A stretch of 64,000 nt of DNA, from the IMG/VR virus record IMGVR_UViG_3300020406_000005, positions 1 to 64,000 of that record. The stretch is one strand, 5' to 3'. Positions 6,653-14,166 of this stretch are shown piece after piece (the first letter of the stretch is position 1; each line of letters starts with the position of its first letter). The DNA is from a virus. The position numbers and the translations under genes are program-made. Under the pieces are notes generated by a model. That model was not told where the DNA came from. It did no database searches and worked only from the letters and a program-made list of their open reading frames with translations.

Positions 6653-6681
6653 ATTATATCAAATATACAGTGCTGTGTCAA
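6653..6681 (-). promoter_or_regulatory. perfect consensus sigma70 promoter for tRNAs
   Basis: On the minus strand, TTGACA (6676-6681), 17 bp, TATAAT (6653-6658), just upstream of tRNA-Arg and tRNA-Thr. Confidence 0.92.
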
Positions 6682-6688
6682 GAGTTTG

Positions 6689-6913
6689 TCATCTTTTTTT
6701 TACGACCCACCGGAGGTCGAAATCTTCATCAGAATACAGCTTTCCTGAACTGGCGCGTTTGACGCCCACAGAAGCTACCTCTTTGCCTCTCGACCTAAGA
6801 TTTAAATAGACTGCCTCTGCTAGTGATTCTGCCATCTCGTAATTTCTGGCAGTAGCACACACTCTATCATATGTGTCATATGGCTTTCTATACCAGACAA
6901 GATAATCATTCAT
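6689..6913 (-). CDS. hypothetical protein
   Basis: A 74-residue protein: YLVWYRKPYDTYDRVCATARN, an amphipathic helix, then a basic C-terminus. No family recognised. It lies between tRNA-Gly and tRNA-Arg. Confidence 0.65.
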   Translation of the reverse strand: MNDYLVWYRKPYDTYDRVCATARNYEMAESLAEAVYLNLRSRGKEVASVGVKRASSGKLYSDEDFDLRWVVKKR

Positions 6914-6932
6914 AATAAAATTTTAATGAGTA

Positions 6933-7004
<72 letters not shown>

Positions 7005-7009
7005 TTGGA

Positions 7010-7234
7010 TTACTTTTTTCTCTTTAGCTTTTTTGGAAATCGACCGTAGTTCCCCATGCCATCATAATCCATCCTATCTGTTTTTTCGTTTCGATTTGGG
7101 AAATTGACGACATTGCTTTCATCTTCAGGTTCTTCATCGAACTTCAACATATAGCGTCTACCAGCAAGGATAAGACCAGAAAAGGTGAATACTAGGGTAA
7201 AAACCTTAATAAATTCAACAAGATTCCCACTCAT
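7010..7234 (-). CDS. single-pass membrane protein
   Basis: A 74-residue protein with one membrane helix (about residues 8-28: FIKVFTLVFTFSGLILAG), then an acidic segment and a Lys-rich C-terminus (KKLKRKK). Function unknown. Confidence 0.65.
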   Translation of the reverse strand: MSGNLVEFIKVFTLVFTFSGLILAGRRYMLKFDEEPEDESNVVNFPNRNEKTDRMDYDGMGNYGRFPKKLKRKK

Positions 7235-7235
7235 G

Positions 7236-7418
7236 TCACTTCCTGTAATAATTGGCTAGGCCCATCAAGGTGGGTGCCCAGAGACCAATGAAAATACCAA
7301 ATCTCTCAGCATGAGCTGGGTCTGCATCACCTACCGATACCCAAGTTAGGATAGAGCAAGCTACAGATGCTAATGATGCAAAAAAGCACAAGTTTGATAA
7401 ATTACTATTAGTTTTCAT
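7236..7418 (-). CDS. small membrane protein
   Basis: A 60-residue protein from the ATG at 7416-7418 (AAAGGA upstream). Two hydrophobic stretches (LCFFASLASVACSILTW and FGIFIGLWAPTLMGLA) suggest two membrane helices. Function unknown. Confidence 0.65.
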   Translation of the reverse strand: MKTNSNLSNLCFFASLASVACSILTWVSVGDADPAHAERFGIFIGLWAPTLMGLANYYRK

Positions 7419-7452
7419 ATTTTTTCCTTTCATAAATAATAATAAAATTTAG

Positions 7453-7525
7453 TGGGCCACCCGAGACTCGAACTCGGAACCAGCGGATTAAAAGTCCGAT
7501 GCGCTACCATTTGCGCCAGTAGCCC
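7453..7525 (-). tRNA. tRNA-Lys (anticodon TTT)
   Basis: Acceptor GGGCTAC pairs with GTGGCCC (one T-G pair). Anticodon loop CTTTTAA and T arm GAGTTCGAGTC are present. It reads AAA. CCA is not encoded. Confidence 0.93.
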
Positions 7526-7562
7526 ATAGAAGCAGTTTCAAAGACTTGCCAAGGTCTACCAT

Positions 7563-7658
7563 TCACGAAGCGACTGAAAAAATTGCGATTCCCATAAATC
7601 CAAAGTAGGCGCAAAGAACCAAAGATGCCTTCATGAGATCAGATGTTGTCATGTTCAT
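7563..7658 (-). CDS. 31-residue membrane peptide
   Basis: A micro-ORF preceded by GGAGG ten bases before its ATG. It encodes a short polar start and one hydrophobic helix (LVLCAYFGFMGIAIFSVAS). It has its own promoter at 7697-7725. Function unknown. Confidence 0.65.
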   Translation of the reverse strand: MNMTTSDLMKASLVLCAYFGFMGIAIFSVAS

Positions 7659-7696
7659 AATTATTTAACCTCCTATTATATTAAATTTGAGTAAGA

Positions 7697-7725
7697 ATTA
7701 TATACTATTTCGATTATAAAATCAA
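7697..7725 (-). promoter_or_regulatory. sigma70 promoter
   Basis: On the minus strand, TTGATT (7720-7725), 17 bp, TATAAT (7697-7702). Confidence 0.8.
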
Positions 7726-7734
7726 CCCTTTTTA

Positions 7735-7848
7735 TCAAAAAATATTTAAAATTTTGTGATAAGTTTCGACTAGGCCGACAACTCCGATTGCATCGCCCAG
7801 AATAAACATGACGACTGAGAAACTAAATACGACTGCTCCATTAAACAT
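7735..7848 (-). CDS. 37-residue membrane peptide
   Basis: It starts at the ATG at 7846-7848, with GGAG six bases upstream inside the end of the preceding gene. One or two hydrophobic stretches (VVFSFSVVMFILG, AIGVVGLV). The stop of 7841-8023 lies within its first codons, indicating coupling. Confidence 0.6.
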   Translation of the reverse strand: MFNGAVVFSFSVVMFILGDAIGVVGLVETYHKILNIF

Positions 7849-8023
7849 GCGGTGCTCCATTCGGATGGGTATGTGCCATCACCATCTTTGAAAATTTTAT
7901 ATCGGCTCCATGCTTTTGTTTGAGTTCTTCTACTCTTTTTTTGCAGATCTTTTCTGTTGCGATAATTTCATGGCTGCGATCTTTTCCGATTCGATACCTG
8001 ATTCTGTAAATCTCTTTACTCAT
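7841..8023 (-). CDS. hypothetical protein
   Basis: A 60-residue basic protein: YRIRYRIGKDRSHEIIATEK then a helix KRVEELKQKHG. No family recognised. Four-base overlap with the upstream gene. Confidence 0.65.
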   Translation of the reverse strand: MSKEIYRIRYRIGKDRSHEIIATEKICKKRVEELKQKHGADIKFSKMVMAHTHPNGAPHV

Positions 8024-8523
8024 CCTGAGATTAACTCGAAATCACGGGCTGGGTAGCTCATTGTAGAGAAGCCATCTGAAGAATTGTACCACTCATCATC
8101 CACAAACTGAAGGTGCATATATTGACCTCTTGCCTTTGTAACTAAGGCTGTCTTGCCTGCGTATCCATGACGCTTTGCTCTTTTATTGTCTGACTTACCG
8201 CGAACTAAGGAACCTGGAGCATACTTAGGAGGCGGTTCCCTGAGTCTGTCAATTAGTTGAGTAGCATTACTCCAATACGTGCCTGGGAAATAATCTGTCA
8301 TCGGATCAGATTCCTGGTCAACTCCCTTGGTATGAAAGCCTGATACTACAAGTTCCGATTCTGGATCTCTCCAATCTGTTGGCTCCACATACCATCGGGC
8401 TACAGTGCCTTCGTATACAAACCACTCTCTGCGTCCGTTGACTCCGTGTTGGTCTGTGATGATTTCCAGATTCTCCGAGCCTAGCCGCTTCTTGAGCTTC
8501 TTGATAAAAGATTTATACTTCAT
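8020..8523 (-). CDS. two-part protein with C-terminal SH3-like segment
   Basis: A 167-residue protein. The C-terminal half (from about residue 100) reads YAPGSLVRGKSDNKRAKRHG, KTALVTKARG, MHLQFVDDEW, DFELISG. This matches the barrel proteins of the main array, including an ending similar to their EVISESR. The N-terminal half (KSFIKKLKKRLGSENLEIIT) is distinct. This suggests the module can be fused to other domains. Confidence 0.65.
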   Translation of the reverse strand: MKYKSFIKKLKKRLGSENLEIITDQHGVNGRREWFVYEGTVARWYVEPTDWRDPESELVVSGFHTKGVDQESDPMTDYFPGTYWSNATQLIDRLREPPPKYAPGSLVRGKSDNKRAKRHGYAGKTALVTKARGQYMHLQFVDDEWYNSSDGFSTMSYPARDFELISG

Positions 8524-8699
8524 TAGTGTACCTCGTTATTTGTCGTTGGTTCTAAATATAATTTGATATCGTTGAGTATCTCTGTTAAAAGCTCAGACTT
8601 CTCATGATCTTCACAGTGAACTAAAAATTTTTGGTTTATAAGTGCAACGATGCCGGCTATATGCACAGCTTCAACTAAATCTTGTCTTGATGCTGCCAT
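8523..8699 (-). CDS. hypothetical helical protein
   Basis: A 58-residue protein. AGAGG precedes the ATG at 8697-8699 and the stop overlaps the next start (TAATG). Mainly helical with an acidic C-terminal half. No family recognised. Confidence 0.65.
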   Translation of the reverse strand: MAASRQDLVEAVHIAGIVALINQKFLVHCEDHEKSELLTEILNDIKLYLEPTTNNEVH

Positions 8700-8871
8700 C
8701 AATTACCTCTAAGTCATAATTCCAAATGTTATGGCCGATGGATCCATCGCGCCACAGGACATCAAACACTTGATTGCTGGATGTAACACCACATAATGGG
8801 TGCCACACTTCTTTCATCACAATGCCAATCTTTTCTGAAAAGCAATGTTGGACTAAAGTACCCAACTTCAC
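8671..8871 (-). CDS. SH3-like 'KLGTLVQ' small protein
   Basis: A 66-residue protein: MKLGTLVQHCFSEKIGIVMK, VFDVLWRDGSIGHNIWNYDL, EVIDG. It follows the same strand order (G-T-L-V, G-I-V, V-L-W, E-V-I) as the cassette-array proteins. Confidence 0.7.
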   Translation of the reverse strand: MKLGTLVQHCFSEKIGIVMKEVWHPLCGVTSSNQVFDVLWRDGSIGHNIWNYDLEVIDGSIKTRFS

Positions 8872-9107
8872 TGAACAAGCCTTATATTCTCTGGGACTGC
8901 TCCATCTGGCGCGTTGGCTAGTAGTCTCGCGTCTAGAGATTCTTCTTCACGGACATACGCGTATATTGCTCGCTTAGAAGGGTCTTTCTGAAAGATAACT
9001 TCAAAAACATCCACCTCTACGTCGTCGTTTTTTACTAGCTTCGACCTGTGTATACAGGCTACTTGTCCACATTCAGACTGGACGATGGCGCCCTTAGAAA
9101 ATTTCAT
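8868..9107 (-). CDS. SH3-like small protein
   Basis: A 79-residue protein with FSKGAIVQSECGQVACIH, VDVFEVIFQKD, IYAYVREEESLDARLL. By pattern another member of the barrel-like group. Start/stop overlaps (4 bp) on both sides show operonic translation. Confidence 0.65.
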   Translation of the reverse strand: MKFSKGAIVQSECGQVACIHRSKLVKNDDVEVDVFEVIFQKDPSKRAIYAYVREEESLDARLLANAPDGAVPENIRLVQ

Positions 9108-9454
9108 ATCTCGACACTCCTGTTCACATACAGGTCGAACTCAAATGGGGCACCCTTTTGTTCTATATCCCCGTAATCTTCACCGATGCGGATAAAGCCA
9201 AAAGAATCGTAACTTAGACCCTGCATCTCAGCGTTCTCAACAAACTGCATGATTCTCTCCATTGTATCAATTTCTGGATATCCTTCGTACCATTTTACCC
9301 AGTCCCATCGCCATCTTCCTTGTTCTTTGTCGTGGGTTAGGTCGTCTCCGTCATTTATAAGTTGGCGTAGGTCTTTATTCCACTCTGATACGGTTTTAAT
9401 AATTTCTTTCACTATTGGGTCGCATGCAAAACCGACTTCACTTCTATACCCCAT
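9104..9454 (-). CDS. hypothetical protein (MGYRSEV type)
   Basis: A 116-residue protein beginning MGYRSEVGFACDPIVKEIIK and ending with an acidic segment and strand FEFDLYVNRSVEI. The 'MGYRSEV' start is one I associate with small phage proteins of unknown function. No catalytic motif seen. Confidence 0.7.
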   Translation of the reverse strand: MGYRSEVGFACDPIVKEIIKTVSEWNKDLRQLINDGDDLTHDKEQGRWRWDWVKWYEGYPEIDTMERIMQFVENAEMQGLSYDSFGFIRIGEDYGDIEQKGAPFEFDLYVNRSVEI

Positions 9455-9633
9455 TACTTACAACTCCTACAAACATGACCGCCAAACTCTGGCTTCTTTA
9501 CATTGGGAAAATACTCGTGACAGTAAATGCACTCAACACCGTAAAGGTTCACGCCTGCATAATGTCCGCTGTCACGTTCAAAGCGAAGGCGATTCGACCT
9601 CGCAACAAATCTCATTCTTGCTTTACCTGCCAT
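9454..9633 (-). CDS. zinc-ribbon-like small protein
   Basis: A 59-residue protein starting at the ATG at 9631-9633. The N-terminus is Arg-rich (MAGKARMRFVARSNRLRFER). The C-terminus has CIYC and CRSC about 20 residues apart, a plausible zinc ribbon. The stop overlaps the next start (TAATG). Probably nucleic-acid binding, by inference. Confidence 0.7.
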   Translation of the reverse strand: MAGKARMRFVARSNRLRFERDSGHYAGVNLYGVECIYCHEYFPNVKKPEFGGHVCRSCK

Positions 9634-9667
9634 AGAAAAAGCCTTTCTTGATTGTTTCTACTCTTAT

Positions 9668-9696
9668 AGTATAGCAGCTAAACTACTGAAAGTCAA
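9668..9696 (-). promoter_or_regulatory. sigma70 promoter
   Basis: On the minus strand, TTGACT (9691-9696), 17 bp, TATACT (9668-9673). It drives the operon starting at 9633. Confidence 0.85.
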
Positions 9697-9702
9697 GAAC
9701 TT

Positions 9703-9813
9703 TTATTTAAAAGCCCACAATAAAATTGCAGAACAAAGAACCACCGTGGTGCCCACTACGATGTACTCAATAATTCCTGCTGTCTGCATGTACAACAACC
9801 CTGCTTCACTCAC
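9703..9813 (-). CDS. 36-residue membrane peptide
   Basis: It starts at GTG (9811-9813), overlapping the stop of the previous gene, with GAGGAG six bases upstream. One long hydrophobic helix (IIEYIVVGTTVVLCSAILLW). Function unknown. Confidence 0.65.
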   Translation of the reverse strand: MSEAGLLYMQTAGIIEYIVVGTTVVLCSAILLWAFK

Positions 9814-10085
9814 TGGATCTCCTCACCTTCTCTAAAAATTTTGAATGTGCTTCTAAGGTTGTGAATGTTCATAGCTGAATATCCGTACTCCGAACTGTAA
9901 CTATCTGGCGGCTCACCTTGCCAAGTTATAAGGACATTTTGCTTTTGTCGGTAGCCAGTGTCATAACAATACTCAGTCACCTGATTAACGATCCCCATAA
10001 ATACTTTAGTTGTGGATGGATAAGCGATGATGAGGTCTCCAACTTCGGGATACCTGTCTCTATTTTTTCTTGCGGTATGCGACAT
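9810..10085 (-). CDS. SH3-like 'EVGDLI' small protein
   Basis: A 91-residue protein: YPEVGDLIIAYPSTTKVFMG, VNQVTEYCYD, NVLITWQGE, HNLRSTFKIF. The strand pattern is that of the cassette-array proteins, with a short basic N-terminal extension. Confidence 0.7.
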   Translation of the reverse strand: MSHTARKNRDRYPEVGDLIIAYPSTTKVFMGIVNQVTEYCYDTGYRQKQNVLITWQGEPPDSYSSEYGYSAMNIHNLRSTFKIFREGEEIQ

Positions 10086-10273
10086 TAACTTTTACAAACC
10101 TCAAAGCAACTTTCAAAAACCCAATAATGACACTCGTCTATGCAACCATCGTCCATCTCATAACAAAGCATCTCCTTATCTTGTTCACAGACCATAACTT
10201 TTTGGCAATCATCTTCTGAGATTGGGCAACCTGTGAGCAGCAAAGCGAATGAAAAAATAATACAACTTTTCAA
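10085..10273 (-). CDS. small Cys-rich lipoprotein
   Basis: A 62-residue protein. MKSCIIFSFALLLTGC is a lipoprotein signal with lipobox LLTGC and modified Cys16. The mature part has eight further Cys and many acidic residues, suggesting a compact disulfide-bonded envelope protein. Phage lipoproteins can act in superinfection exclusion or lysis; no direct sign of either is visible. Confidence 0.75.
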   Translation of the reverse strand: MKSCIIFSFALLLTGCPISEDDCQKVMVCEQDKEMLCYEMDDGCIDECHYWVFESCFEVCKS

Positions 10274-10470
10274 CGTCCAACGCTCCTAGCAGCTTGTACA
10301 GAACCAACGTATTGATACGCACCTTTGTTGTAGGCAGGCGCAGAACACTTTGCTTTCCTAGCTTTTTCGAGCCTAGCGTTAGCTGCACCGCACTCCAAGC
10401 ATGTCCTGTAACCTAGTTCTCTTCTCTTTGGATTATATTCTTCCCAGCACTCGACACAGATGGCAACCAT
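10270..10470 (-). CDS. zinc-finger-like small protein
   Basis: A 66-residue protein. CVEC (residues 5-8) and CLEC (about 24-27) form a likely zinc ribbon, followed by a basic tail. AAGGAG precedes the start. Confidence 0.7.
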   Translation of the reverse strand: MVAICVECWEEYNPKRRELGYRTCLECGAANARLEKARKAKCSAPAYNKGAYQYVGSVQAARSVGR

Positions 10471-10498
10471 CTCAATACTCCTTGATTGTTATAATATA

Positions 10499-10527
10499 AT
10501 TATATCAGGTATTTACGTCTGGGTCAA
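10499..10527 (-). promoter_or_regulatory. sigma70 promoter
   Basis: On the minus strand, TTGACC (10522-10527), 17 bp, TATAAT (10499-10504). It overlaps the end of the upstream gene and serves the operon from 10470. Confidence 0.85.
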
Positions 10528-10825
10528 GTGAATTTTTCCATGGTCCCTTCAAAATTTTTGATTGCAAAATGTCATCTTCAATTTCCTGAAGTCTCTTCAT
10601 ATAATCTTCTGATAAAGTCCATTTTGTAGAAGCTGTTTCAGAGTCGAAATGTCCTATGACTTTACCCTCTGCGACAAGAGCAAATAAAGAGCATAAGTGT
10701 ATACTAGCCTTTGGGTCATCAAAAATACCACTATGGTATGATTCAATAATTGCTCTCAGGATATTGACGCCCTGTGTCATTACTTTTCTTCTGACAAACT
10801 TTTCATCTAAAATTTCATTATCCAT
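10505..10825 (-). CDS. hypothetical helical protein
   Basis: A 106-residue protein from the ATG at 10823-10825 (GGAGGTAAGG upstream). Helical with short strands; no motif recognised. Confidence 0.65.
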   Translation of the reverse strand: MDNEILDEKFVRRKVMTQGVNILRAIIESYHSGIFDDPKASIHLCSLFALVAEGKVIGHFDSETASTKWTLSEDYMKRLQEIEDDILQSKILKGPWKNSLDPDVNT

Positions 10826-10830
10826 GTACC

Positions 10831-11061
10831 TTACCTCCAAAATGTGACGTATTCGCCAAAATGCTGATCAAGTGTGTGTACTAAACCATCATAATTGGTT
10901 AGTTTCATAACATCTTGAATGGCTTTAATTTTACTTTCAGAGTACCCAAGTTGACGCCCCCACATTCTTGCGTATCCTAGCAAAACAAAAGCATTGCCTT
11001 CTGGACCTGTGAGGTCAAGTTCTAGTTTTTTCATGGGCTTTTCAGATTTGCAACGAATCAC
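10831..11061 (-). CDS. hypothetical protein
   Basis: A 76-residue protein from a GTG at 11059-11061 with a very strong GGGAGGAGG. It contains LDLTGPEGNAFVLLGYARMW, a segment I associate with a recurring small phage protein of unknown function. Confidence 0.7.
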   Translation of the reverse strand: MIRCKSEKPMKKLELDLTGPEGNAFVLLGYARMWGRQLGYSESKIKAIQDVMKLTNYDGLVHTLDQHFGEYVTFWR

Positions 11062-11139
11062 TTATCCTCCTCCCGTGATAATAGAAAATAATGCCTTAAT
11101 TGACATTATCAACATTACCAGTATAACAATAGTCATCAT
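11062..11139 (-). CDS. 25-residue membrane peptide
   Basis: The ATG overlaps the stop of 11136-11351 (ATGA). It encodes almost only hydrophobic residues (IVILVMLIMSIKALFSII) and ends in Gly-Gly-Gly, whose codons form the ribosome-binding site of the next gene. Coupled translation is likely. Confidence 0.55.
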   Translation of the reverse strand: MMTIVILVMLIMSIKALFSIITGGG

Positions 11140-11351
11140 AAATGTCCAGTAAAATTTTTGTTTTTTTCTTCTCTAAGTTTTGTCCATCTTTTCCTAGGGA
11201 ACCAGCAAATGTTTCCAGAATTATCCAGCACCAATAGGTCCTTGAGAGACTCCGAAACTTGCAACACTATACCCCAAGATAAAAGCTCTTCGTATGTCTC
11301 AGTGTTCGTTAAATAACAGGCGACAAGATCGCCTTCTTTGAGTGCAACCAT
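11136..11351 (-). CDS. SH3-like 'KEGDLV' small protein
   Basis: A 71-residue protein: LKEGDLVACYLTN, WGIVLQVSE, LLVLDNSGNICWFPRKRW, TKLREE. It matches the array proteins in strand order. There is no obvious ribosome-binding site. It lies downstream of candidate RNA 2. Confidence 0.7.
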   Translation of the reverse strand: MVALKEGDLVACYLTNTETYEELLSWGIVLQVSESLKDLLVLDNSGNICWFPRKRWTKLREEKNKNFTGHL

Positions 11352-11369
11352 ATAATAATTATGTTCGCA

Positions 11370-11657
11370 TCAATAAAAAATTTGGGATCTTGGGTCAGGC
11401 TGTCCTCACCGCCTTGACTTTCGCCAGCCTATGTCTTATTTTATTTTCTTTCACTCCCCTGGTTGTCCCTGCTTCTGTCACTCGGGCATTCAACCAAGTT
11501 TGTACTTGGACGCGGTTATAGACAATCGCGCCTTATCCTATAATAGTATCCAAGTCCCACCAGTTGCCTCATCTTGCCACCTATCTTTCGATGCTCGTAA
11601 GCACATATGGAAAGCGAGGATTGACCAACCGGCACCGACACATATACGTGTCGGATT
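11370..11657 (-). ncRNA. candidate structured RNA 2 (no ORF)
   Basis: About 290 bp directly after the stop of the VWA gene without a credible gene. On the minus strand: CCGACAC/GTGTCGG hairpin (11635-11654); TGCT-TACG-AGCA, a UNCG-type loop (11592-11603); ATC-GAAA-GAT, a GNRA-type loop (11583-11592, sharing one base with the former); CCAAGT-ACAA-ACTTGG (11494-11509); CCC/GGG arms around 11467-11486; AGGCTG/CAGCCT closing 11397-11430. Several stable-loop hairpins in a compact phage genome argue for a functional RNA. No match to tmRNA, RNase P or 6S hallmarks. Confidence 0.5.
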
Positions 11658-12995
11658 TTAATCTATAACAACTACTCTCTCCTTGGTGGAAAAGTAAGCA
11701 CTAGCATACTCTTTTGTGGTCATCCACATTCTCTGGCACTTGCTGGCCTTTGGCTTCGGTGCACACATATCAGTAAGTACAATGTGTCCATCAAAATTTT
11801 TGTCGTTTACATATTCAGTCGGGGCATTGAAACAAGTGCCGCCGGTGAGCACTCGTTCAGGAGTTCTTGCTGAGTTCTTTGACCAAACAAAAACCTTATC
11901 CTCATCAACTCGGGTGTCAAATGGCACTACCGTAAACTCTGCAATTTCTGCCAGCTTGTTAAGCTCCGCGAAAAATAAAGCTAACATTGAATCACTCACT
12001 GACCCTGATTGGTCGATTGAAATAGCGATCTTGGCAACCCTGCTCGATTTTCTGCCAGGGTGGACATACGGATATCTGCGATTGATCCTCTTGATTGAAG
12101 AGCTTCTGTTTGCCTTCTGAGAAGATTTGATAAAATATCTTAGCACCTTTCTCCAATCGACCCTTGTCTCTAGGAGCTTCATCACTTTCTTCCTTGTCTC
12201 AGAAGAGACACTGCCCCACCTGTTGGAGGCACTAGCCTCATTGGCTGCCTTGCGTACAACCTCTTTCAATCTCTCTTTCGCAATCTCCTTCACTTCCTGT
12301 GAGCAGTTTCCCCAACCTGAGTGGTCATCAATAGAATCTGGAATTTCTGGTAATTCCTGATCGCCAGAGCCTGTCCCAGGGCTTTTATTCTCTTCAGAAT
12401 CAGAATCTGATTTGGGACCTGTGTCAGCTTCAGAGCCGCCGTTGCCATCTTCGGGGTCATTCTGAGGATTGGGAGAGTCTTCCCCGCTGGACCCGGTGTC
12501 TCCCTCTTGAGAGGGGCCAGAACCAGACTTAGATTGTCCTGCAAATTTTGGCATGTTTGCAAGATACCACTCCGCAGACTTACCAGAAGGTAAGTTTTCA
12601 AATGGCGTGCCTTTCTCTCCAGGGATTAAGCCACCCTTTGGCAAGTTACGCAAATGAGAGTTAATCGCTAAGTCTGTCGCGATATTCCACAACTTCATGT
12701 TGATATCTTCTGGCATTCGACCTGTGACGTGCTCAAATATAACATGATAAAATTCATGCTTTAAGATATCTGATCTCTCCAAATCGCTTAGAGTGTCAAA
12801 AAATTTTGGATTGTACAGCATTTCAAATTGAGCCGTATCGGGATTAACCATAACGCCCGCGGTTGGAATCGCATAGCTGGCGCGCTTGTCAATTCTTCGG
12901 GAAATCGCCGCAAAGAAAGGCTCATCCATGAGCAGTCTCGCGGTGTTCATATTGAGGTCAAACTCCCTCTCTTCTTTCTTTGCGAGATCAGACAT
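11658..12995 (-). CDS. VWA-domain metallopeptidase-like protein, partner of MoxR ATPase
   Basis: A 445-residue protein. The N-terminal domain has HEFYH at 80-84, the HExxH zinc-peptidase motif, as in the DUF2201 N-terminal family. A Ser/Asp/Gly-rich low-complexity linker spans about 150-220. The C-terminal VWA domain has the metal-site motif DQSGS (about 325), a Thr in LTGGT and a later Asp in LTDM. In bacteria such proteins work with MoxR AAA ATPases, and the MoxR gene lies immediately upstream, four bases away. It may remodel or cleave a host or phage protein complex; the substrate is unknown. Candidate RNA 2 follows. Confidence 0.85.
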   Translation of the reverse strand: MSDLAKKEEREFDLNMNTARLLMDEPFFAAISRRIDKRASYAIPTAGVMVNPDTAQFEMLYNPKFFDTLSDLERSDILKHEFYHVIFEHVTGRMPEDINMKLWNIATDLAINSHLRNLPKGGLIPGEKGTPFENLPSGKSAEWYLANMPKFAGQSKSGSGPSQEGDTGSSGEDSPNPQNDPEDGNGGSEADTGPKSDSDSEENKSPGTGSGDQELPEIPDSIDDHSGWGNCSQEVKEIAKERLKEVVRKAANEASASNRWGSVSSETRKKVMKLLETRVDWRKVLRYFIKSSQKANRSSSIKRINRRYPYVHPGRKSSRVAKIAISIDQSGSVSDSMLALFFAELNKLAEIAEFTVVPFDTRVDEDKVFVWSKNSARTPERVLTGGTCFNAPTEYVNDKNFDGHIVLTDMCAPKPKASKCQRMWMTTKEYASAYFSTKERVVVID

Positions 12996-12999
12996 TTTA

Positions 13000-14061
13000 T
13001 TACTCCGACTCCTTACCGTTGATTAGTAGAACAAAGTGCTTTGAAACAGACTGTCCGTCAACCTCTGACTTGTGTAGCTTCACAGTGTTGTTAACGTCAC
13101 CCTTGCCCATAACTGTCCACAATTTCATTGCAACTTCGGACGGCAACATGATGAAGTATCTTGCCAAGTTGTCAATCAAATCTTGACTAAGCTCGTTACC
13201 GAATGTCTCTTCCGCTTCAAACTTATCAATGATTGCAGTGTGATCATTGATCCCAAAGTCTGCAACCTTGGCGAAGTTACCATGAACCAGAATATCTTCA
13301 GTTGTTACTTGCCTATCATAGTTGGCTATGAAGTCGTTGAAGGCGACAGCGGCCTCAAAGCCAACAAATGCAGCGGTCAAGTTGTACAGAGTGGGACTTG
13401 ACTCGTCTAAAAGCCGACCCTTCTGCAGGCACTCGTCGAGTCTTTCCCAAGATCTTCGAGAGGGATAAACTTTGTTTGGCTCAAAATCATCAGAATGCTC
13501 TAGGTGCAATCTGTTCTGATTGATAAAATTCCAGACTTCACTAGAAATTTTTGAATCAGTAGCCCAAGACAACCAGTCCTCAACACTAGGCTCGATATCA
13601 AAAACGGTCCACCTGTCAAGCTCGGCAGGATCCATTTCACCGACTTGATATTGTGATCCGTGCTCGCCACCATTCACTGCGGCAAAGATCAACGTGTCAG
13701 GGTGCAAAGTGTGACCATTCAGCTTGCGACTGTCTGTAAGCTCAAAGATGCCCTGCCTAACTTCAAGAGTAGCACGATCAACCTCGTCGAGGAACAGCAC
13801 CACTGGCTTGTCACAAGCAGTCTTAAACCAGTCGGGAGGGTTAAACTTAGTAGAGTTTGCCTTAATTGAAGGCAGGCCCACCAAGTCACCTTCTGTCATT
13901 TGTGAGGCGCGGCGTTCAACAACATCCAACCCATGTTGGTCTGCGTACTGGTATACCACGGTTGACTTACCGATACCATGACGACCTCGCAAAAGAACAG
14001 GCTTACGCACTGCGGTTACGTGATCAACAATTTGCGAAAAAGTAGCGAAATCAACAGCCAT
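13000..14061 (-). CDS. MoxR-type AAA+ ATPase
   Basis: A 353-residue protein. Walker A GRHGIGKST (residues 26-34), Walker B VLFLDEVDRA (about 90-99), then sensor-type segment IFAAVNGGEHG. This is the AAA_5/MoxR arrangement of ATP-driven remodellers that act with VWA proteins. Starts at an ATG with AAGGAG. It is the first gene of a two-gene operon with the VWA peptidase and has its own promoter at 14111-14139. Confidence 0.9.
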   Translation of the reverse strand: MAVDFATFSQIVDHVTAVRKPVLLRGRHGIGKSTVVYQYADQHGLDVVERRASQMTEGDLVGLPSIKANSTKFNPPDWFKTACDKPVVLFLDEVDRATLEVRQGIFELTDSRKLNGHTLHPDTLIFAAVNGGEHGSQYQVGEMDPAELDRWTVFDIEPSVEDWLSWATDSKISSEVWNFINQNRLHLEHSDDFEPNKVYPSRRSWERLDECLQKGRLLDESSPTLYNLTAAFVGFEAAVAFNDFIANYDRQVTTEDILVHGNFAKVADFGINDHTAIIDKFEAEETFGNELSQDLIDNLARYFIMLPSEVAMKLWTVMGKGDVNNTVKLHKSEVDGQSVSKHFVLLINGKESE

Positions 14062-14110
14062 CTGAAATCTCCTTATGTTTGTTTGCTGTTAAGTTGTTCT
14101 ATGTATAAAT

Positions 14111-14139
14111 AGTTTATCAAACTACATATAATTTGTCAA
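14111..14139 (-). promoter_or_regulatory. sigma70 promoter of MoxR/VWA operon
   Basis: On the minus strand, TTGACA (14134-14139), 17 bp, TAAACT (14111-14116). Confidence 0.85.
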
Positions 14140-14166
14140 GTTGTTTTAATAAAATTTTATTGTTCT

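Noticed and set aside
12290-12601. 103-residue frame inside the VWA gene
   Set aside because: It lies wholly within the low-complexity linker of a convincing gene on the same strand and has no ribosome-binding context.
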